Source: Panorpa germanica
Lineage: Eukaryota > Arthropoda > Insecta > Mecoptera > Panorpidae
Length of the DNA: 64,000 bases
Direction: 5' to 3'
NCBI GenBank assembly: GCA_963678705.1
Contig: OY783216.1
Coordinates: 8,618,001 to 8,682,000 of the forward strand
The notes under the pieces are model-generated. The model was given only the letters and a program-made list of their open reading frames with translations, did not search any database and was not told where the DNA came from. Below, piece by piece: positions 63,796-64,000 of this stretch (positions within the stretch are counted from its first letter, which is position 1; every line of letters starts with the position of its first letter). Both the position numbers and the translations under genes were made by a program.

Positions 63796-63831
63796 GACTG
63801 ACGCGTACAGCAAATTCATTTTTATTTTATA
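63796..63831 (-). promoter_or_regulatory. Core promoter of the Plus-C OBP gene: TATA box plus initiator
   Basis: On the minus strand TATAAA occupies 63831-63826 and an arthropod-type initiator TCAGTC occupies 63801-63796. Taking the A of TCA (63799) as +1 puts the first T of the TATA box at -32, the normal distance. The start codon at 63753 then follows a 5' UTR of about 45 nt. The spacing is seen; use as the actual start site is inferred. Confidence 0.5.
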
Positions 63832-64000
63832 GCGATTCCTTTTTATTTATTTTATGTCATTTTGAATTCATCATCACTTTTTTGATATCCTCTTTCATTC
63901 AACAAATAGTTATTAGTTGATGATAATCTGTATGCACAATTAATTAAATGCATTCACTGGCTAAATTATACTGTGATAGATTGATACGGTATTCTATATA

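Noticed and set aside
1-64000. LTR retroelements, Polintons, viral copies, CRISPR arrays, toxin genes
   Set aside because: No paired long terminal repeats, capsid or envelope-like frames, spacer arrays or toxin motifs were recognised by eye; old fragments could still be present.

Overview
The window reads as nuclear DNA of an insect with an AT-rich, repeat-rich genome. Three things point that way: a spliced odorant-binding protein gene of the insect Plus-C type, several insect-style LINE fragments (Jockey-like C-termini, an RNase H piece, a reverse-transcriptase tail), and many short non-autonomous DNA transposons. Long introns, heavy repeat load and low gene density suit a large genome, perhaps hemimetabolous. 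The species cannot be fixed from sequence alone. No bacterial operons, rRNA genes, convincing tRNA genes or CRISPR arrays were seen, and no LTR retroelement was recognised.

The one gene I can assemble with confidence lies at the right end on the minus strand (63753 down to 60211). Seven exons, each with GT..AG borders and compatible phases, join into a complete 176-residue secreted protein. It has a signal peptide, twelve cysteines in Plus-C OBP spacing, a TATA box and initiator at canonical distance, and a poly(A) signal 109 nt after the stop. Its 2.35 kb first intron carries three short repeats, including a PIF/Harbinger-type MITE with a TTA target duplication.

Elsewhere on the minus strand are isolated exon-like segments: a possible start exon near 49.06 kb, a 60-nt exon at 45.35 kb, a zinc-finger-like segment at 41.6 kb, a GC-rich open segment at 40.7 kb, a 33-nt exon at 32.8 kb and a possible last exon at 12.4 kb. 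They may belong to one or more genes with very long introns, but I cannot connect them and give low confidence.

The rest (1-60 kb) is mostly decayed repeats. Family A is a MITE with ends reading like AATGGGCTTGTGTCC (six copies). Family B is a 300-650 bp element sharing a translatable stretch in three copies. Family C is about 240-340 bp, four copies, all plus-oriented. Family D carries an AGATGGCG-like core. There are also single MITEs with clear inverted termini (23.9 kb, 27.6 kb, 62.3 kb), tRNA-derived SINE pieces, LINE 3' fragments in both orientations and two long (AT)n tracts. Intervals not listed hold AT-rich sequence in which I see nothing identifiable.
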